Source: Streptomyces rimosus subsp. rimosus (GTDB lineage: Bacteria > Actinomycetota > Actinomycetes > Streptomycetales > Streptomycetaceae). Taken from it: DNA of 64,000 nt. Shown here piece after piece: positions 61,001 through 64,000 of this stretch. Within the stretch, counting starts at the first letter, position 1; the number at the start of each line of letters is the position of its first letter. Under the pieces are notes generated by a model. That model saw only the letters and a list, made by a program, of their open reading frames with translations. It was not told where the DNA came from and ran no database searches. The translations under genes and the position numbers were made by a program. The stretch lies in NCBI RefSeq assembly GCF_000720725.1, contig NZ_JOCQ01000022.1:1-64000 (forward strand). Direction: 5' to 3'.

Positions 61001-61657
61001 TCAACTGGCCATTTCGGCCCACCCCACCGTCCGCCCGCACCACCGCTCCAGCAGCACCCGGTCATGTCCCACCGCCAGCAGTCCGGCGCCCGACTCGCGG
61101 CGGTAGTCCTCGACGGCCGTCACCAGGGCTGCCGTGGTCGACGCGTCGAGCATGGCGGTCATTTCGTCGCAGATGAGCCAGCGGGGGCGGAGGATCAGGG
61201 CGCGGGCCAGGCAGGCGCGTTGGAGCTGGCCGTCGCTGACCTCGTGGGGGCGGCGGGTCAGCAGGTCGGCGGAGAGGCCGACGGTGGGGGCCAGTTCGGC
61301 GAGGCGGGCGGGGGCCTCGGCGCGGCGGCCGGTGGCGCGCAGGGGTTCGGTGATCAGGTCGGCGAGGCGCAGGCGGGGGTCGGCGGACAGGCGGGGCTGC
61401 TGGAAGACGACGCCGTACGCGGTGCGCTGGGCGCGTGAGGCGCGGTGCCGGTAGCCGGTCGCGGGCTCGCCGTCGAGGATGACGGTGCCGGCGTCCGGGC
61501 GGTGCAGGAGCGCCGCCACCCGGGCCAGCGTCGACTTGCCGCAGCCGCTGGGGCCGAGCAGGCCGACGGCCTCGCCGGGCGCGATGCGCAGCGACACGTC
61601 GCGGACCACGGGGTGGTCGCGGTCGTAGCCCGCGGTGATGGAGCGGAGTTCAAGCAC
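61001..61657 (-). CDS. Nickel/peptide ABC transporter ATP-binding protein (NikE/DppF-like)
   Basis: A 218-residue protein from ATG 61657, overlapping the upstream ATPase by 8 bp. Walker A GPSGCGKST, Q-loop VVFQQPRLSADP, and Walker B WLICDEMTAMLD. The signature is VSDGQLQR, a variant of LSGGQ. It is short for the family (usually 250-330), lacking the C-terminal oligopeptide-transporter extension. It powers uptake with the second ATPase and the two permeases upstream. Confidence 0.9.
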   Translation of the reverse strand: MLELRSITAGYDRDHPVVRDVSLRIAPGEAVGLLGPSGCGKSTLARVAALLHRPDAGTVILDGEPATGYRHRASRAQRTAYGVVFQQPRLSADPRLRLADLITEPLRATGRRAEAPARLAELAPTVGLSADLLTRRPHEVSDGQLQRACLARALILRPRWLICDEMTAMLDASTTAALVTAVEDYRRESGAGLLAVGHDRVLLERWCGRTVGWAEMAS

Positions 61658-62732
61658 GGGCTGCTCCCCCGGGCGCGGCGGCCGCCGGTGTCGCCGGCGG
61701 GTCCGGTGTCTGCGACGGGTCCGGTGTCCGGAGCGGGTGGTGGCAAGCGGTGCCGTCGGTGAGCGCGGGCACGGTGGCCGTGCACACGTCCGTACTCCGG
61801 TCGCAGCGGGCGGCGAAGGCGCAGCCCGGCGGGAGGGCGCCCAGCTCGGGCGGCATGCCGGGGATGGGGGTGAAGGCGCGGTCCGGGAGGGCGTCGAGCA
61901 GGCCGCGCGCGTACGGGTGGCGGGGGCCGGGGGCGCCGAAGAAGTCCGCCGCGTCGGCGAGTTCGACGATCCGGCCGGCGTACATGACGGCCACCCGGTC
62001 GGCGATCCGCTCGGCCGCCGCCAGATCGTGGGTGATCATGAGGAGCGCCCGGCCGGTGCCGTCCTCCTTGCCCTCCAGGTCGTCCCCGGGCGCGTCGATG
62101 TGGCGGCGCAGCTCGTCGACCGTACGGTCCACGAGGTCGCGGTCGAGGCCGGTCGTCGGCTCGTCGGCGAGGAGCAGCGGGGCGTCGCCGACCAGTGCGA
62201 GGGCGGTCGCGGCGCGCTGTGCGAGACCGCCGGAGAGTTCGTGCGGGTGGCGGTCGAGGTGCCCGGCGGGGAAGGCGGCGCGCGCCGCGGCCTGCTCCGC
62301 GGCGGCCCGCAGGGCGTGCTTGGGGGTGCGGGTCAGTTCCCGGACGGTCTCTTCGAGCTGGGCCCGTACGGTGCGTACGGGGGTGAGGTGGGCGGCCGGG
62401 CTCTGCGGCACCAGGCCGATGCGGCGGCCGCGTACCGAGCGGGACAGCTCGCGTTCGGAGGCGGTGAGCAGCTCCACGCCGTCCAGGTACGCGGCGCCGG
62501 CGGTCTCCGCGTTGCCCGGGAGGAGCCCGAGCAGGGCGGAGGCCAGGACGGACTTGCCGCAGCCGCTCTCGCCGACGAGGGCCAGGCAGTGACCGGGCGT
62601 GAGGTCGAAGGAGGCATCGGTGACGGCGGCGACGTGCCGCCCGCCGCGCATCCGGAAGCGTACCGACAGGTCGCGGACGGACAGGACGGGGGACGAAGAG
62701 GAGGTGGGCGGCAGGGTGGGCGGCGGGGTCAC
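61650..62732 (-). CDS. Nickel/peptide ABC transporter ATP-binding protein (NikD/DppD-like)
   Basis: About 360 residues from GTG 62732, overlapping the permease stop (GTGA). Walker A VGESGCGKS, signature LSGGLAQR, Walker B LLLADEPTTGLD, and the C-terminal oligopeptide motif GCAFAARCDRSTDVC with clustered cysteines. This Cys-rich tail is typical of dipeptide/nickel ATPases. A Pro/Ala-rich end follows. Confidence 0.92.
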   Translation of the reverse strand: MTPPPTLPPTSSSSPVLSVRDLSVRFRMRGGRHVAAVTDASFDLTPGHCLALVGESGCGKSVLASALLGLLPGNAETAGAAYLDGVELLTASERELSRSVRGRRIGLVPQSPAAHLTPVRTVRAQLEETVRELTRTPKHALRAAAEQAAARAAFPAGHLDRHPHELSGGLAQRAATALALVGDAPLLLADEPTTGLDRDLVDRTVDELRRHIDAPGDDLEGKEDGTGRALLMITHDLAAAERIADRVAVMYAGRIVELADAADFFGAPGPRHPYARGLLDALPDRAFTPIPGMPPELGALPPGCAFAARCDRSTDVCTATVPALTDGTACHHPLRTPDPSQTPDPPATPAAAAPGGAARA

Positions 62733-63718
62733 AGCATCAGCTCCGATCGGCGGCGCGGGTTGATGCGTTCGCGCCAGACACCGGCCAGGCCCGCGATGGC
62801 GAGCGTGGGGACGATGATGAACAGGCCCGGGAAGAGGGTCGGCCACCAGTCGCCCGCGAGCAGCGAACTGCGCGCACTGTTGACCATGTTGCCGAGGCTC
62901 GCCTCGTGGGCGGGCAGTCCGAGCCCCAGGAAGGAGAGCGCGGACTCGTGCCAGATGGCGTGCGGCACCATCAGGACGGCGGCGAGCCCGGCCTGCGGCA
63001 GGACGCCGGGCAGCAGGTGGCGTACGGTCACCCGCCACCGTGAGGCACCGCCGGAGACGGCCGCGTCGATGTACGGGCGGGAGCGGAGGGAAAGGACCTC
63101 GGCCCGCACGATGCGGGCCGTGGAGAGCCAGTGGGTCAGTGCCACCGAAATGATCACCGGCCAGACGCCGGGCCGGAACATGGCCACGATGAAGATGCCG
63201 AGCAGCAGGTGCGGCACGGAGGAGAAGAGGTCCACGACGCGCATCACGCCGCGGTCCGCCCAGCCGCCGAGCGCCCCGGCCAGCGCGCCGACCGCGGTGC
63301 CGATGACGGTGGCGGCGAGTGCCGCGACCACGCCGACGAGCAGCGAGACGCGCAGGCCGTAGACGCAGCGGAGCAGCAGGTCGCGGCCGACCTCGTCGGT
63401 GCCGAAGGGGTGGGCGGGGGAGGGCGCCCGGAGTTTGGCGGCGAGGTCGACGGCCTGTCCGTCCAGCGGGAACAGGAGGGGCACGGCGACGACGGCCAGG
63501 ACGATGGCTGCCACCAGGACTGCGGAGGTGCGTACGCGCAGGGTACGGGTGCCGCGCCCGCCGCGCCGTGCGGCACGCTGATGCCAGTGGGCGGCACCGG
63601 GCGTCTCCATCGCCTTCCGGGCCGTCTCGGCCGCCTTCCGGGGCGTCTCGACCGCCTTCCGGGACGTCTCCGCCGTCTCCCGCGTCCTCTGCGCCGTCTC
63701 AGCCAACGGATCAGCCAT
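62729..63718 (-). CDS. Nickel/peptide ABC transporter permease (DppC/NikC-like)
   Basis: A 329-residue protein from ATG 63718. The N-terminal 60 residues are a hydrophilic repeat region (heptads such as ETPRKAA and ETARKAM) not found in typical DppC. It is followed by a first helix, the conserved PSPAHPFGTDEVGRDLL motif, and five more helices with SGGASRWRVTVRHLLPGVL as the ATPase-contacting loop. The start overlaps the next permease stop by 8 bp. Confidence 0.92.
   Translation of the reverse strand: MADPLAETAQRTRETAETSRKAVETPRKAAETARKAMETPGAAHWHQRAARRGGRGTRTLRVRTSAVLVAAIVLAVVAVPLLFPLDGQAVDLAAKLRAPSPAHPFGTDEVGRDLLLRCVYGLRVSLLVGVVAALAATVIGTAVGALAGALGGWADRGVMRVVDLFSSVPHLLLGIFIVAMFRPGVWPVIISVALTHWLSTARIVRAEVLSLRSRPYIDAAVSGGASRWRVTVRHLLPGVLPQAGLAAVLMVPHAIWHESALSFLGLGLPAHEASLGNMVNSARSSLLAGDWWPTLFPGLFIIVPTLAIAGLAGVWRERINPRRRSELML
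63601..63684 (-). repeat. 21-bp tandem repeats inside the DppC-like gene
   Basis: Three well-kept copies and a weaker fourth of a 21-bp unit encode the heptads ETSRKAV, ETPRKAA and ETARKAM. The array is in frame and would make a charged amphipathic or coiled-coil N-terminal tail. Its length may vary between strains. Confidence 0.85.
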
Positions 63719-64000
63719 CGAAGCCCACCCTCGGATCCGCGAGTCCGTACAGCAGGTCGGAGAGCAGGTTGCCGACCAGCACGGCGGCCGTGGCGAGCAC
63801 CGTGAGCGCCGCCAGCAGCGGGAAGTCCACGCTCGTCGCCGCCTGGACGGTGGCCGCGGCGATGCCCGGCCAGCTGAAGACGGTCTCCACCAGCAGCGCG
63901 CCGGTGATCAGCTCCGGTACGCGGGAGCCGATCAGGGTGAGAACCGGGAGCAGGCCGGAGCGCAGCGCGTGCTGGAGCAGAACGGTGCGTTCGCTCAGGC
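63711..64000 (-). CDS. Nickel/peptide ABC transporter permease (DppB/NikB-like), N-terminus beyond window
   Basis: The last 96 codons of a leftward gene. They contain the DppB C-terminal pattern LSERTVLLQHALRSGLLPVL, VPELITGALLVETVFSWPGI and DLLYGLADPRVGF before TGA. The gene begins to the right of the window, presumably after a binding-protein gene. Confidence 0.9.
   Translation of the reverse strand, partial: LSERTVLLQHALRSGLLPVLTLIGSRVPELITGALLVETVFSWPGIAAATVQAATSVDFPLLAALTVLATAAVLVGNLLSDLLYGLADPRVGFDG

Noticed and set aside
60717..61106. Forward frame of 129 codons after the DGQHR gene
   Set aside because: It runs into the antisense of the ABC ATPase gene and its first part overlaps the end of the DGQHR gene in another frame.

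Overview
The window is high-GC DNA from a Streptomyces or close relative. The evidence is the extreme third-position GC bias, GTG/TTG starts with GGAGG-type ribosome sites, almost no TTA codons, and Streptomyces-typical families (DUF6397, DUF6480, conservon GTPase, SNF2/SWIM pair, cNMP-domain encapsulins, YwiC-like, LysX). I see no rRNA, tRNA, CRISPR array or intact insertion sequence.

Layout. 1-9.4 kb: an edge-truncated DUF6397 gene, a roadblock protein and a CvnD-type GTPase separated by a PPOX gene, two methyltransferases, a secreted I36-type inhibitor, a beta-helix protein, an MpaB-type oxygenase and small unknown proteins. 9.5-14 kb: an SNF2 helicase translationally coupled to a SWIM zinc-finger protein. 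14-19 kb: DUF6480, a large GH2 beta-galactosidase with two TTA codons, and a YceI protein behind a possible DasR-site promoter. 19-22.6 kb: homocysteine methyltransferase and a polar amino-acid ABC importer with a long 5' hairpin. 22.6-28.4 kb: a 7-bp tandem repeat, then a xylan/xylose block (acetylxylan esterase, xylA, divergent xylB, ROK regulator). 28.7-31.8 kb: two tandem family 2B encapsulin shell genes with no recognisable cargo gene nearby. 31.8-37.3 kb: a regulator/hydrolase pair sharing a perfect operator palindrome, secreted proteins and a YwiC-like membrane protein. 37.2-40.7 kb: an SsuABC/TauABC-like importer with two permeases. 41-45.5 kb: an L,D-transpeptidase and LysX (envelope modification).

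45.5-52.8 kb holds a polyol-type catabolic operon: MFS carrier, two FGGY kinases, phosphatase and 2-hydroxyacid dehydrogenase, facing a DeoR regulator. 52.8-59.1 kb is a compact secondary-metabolism-like cluster: MIO ammonia-lyase, truncated ketosynthase-like protein, ketosynthase, P450 with an altered I-helix, and a divergent acyl-CoA/AMP ligase. 59.5-61 kb is a lower-GC, phage-like insert with a DGQHR (ParB-fold) protein. 61-64 kb is a nickel/peptide ABC operon running off the right edge.

The best candidates for something new are the encapsulin pair without a terpene cyclase and the ammonia-lyase/ketosynthase/P450/ligase mini-cluster. Function calls rest on motif reading by eye; no database search was run.
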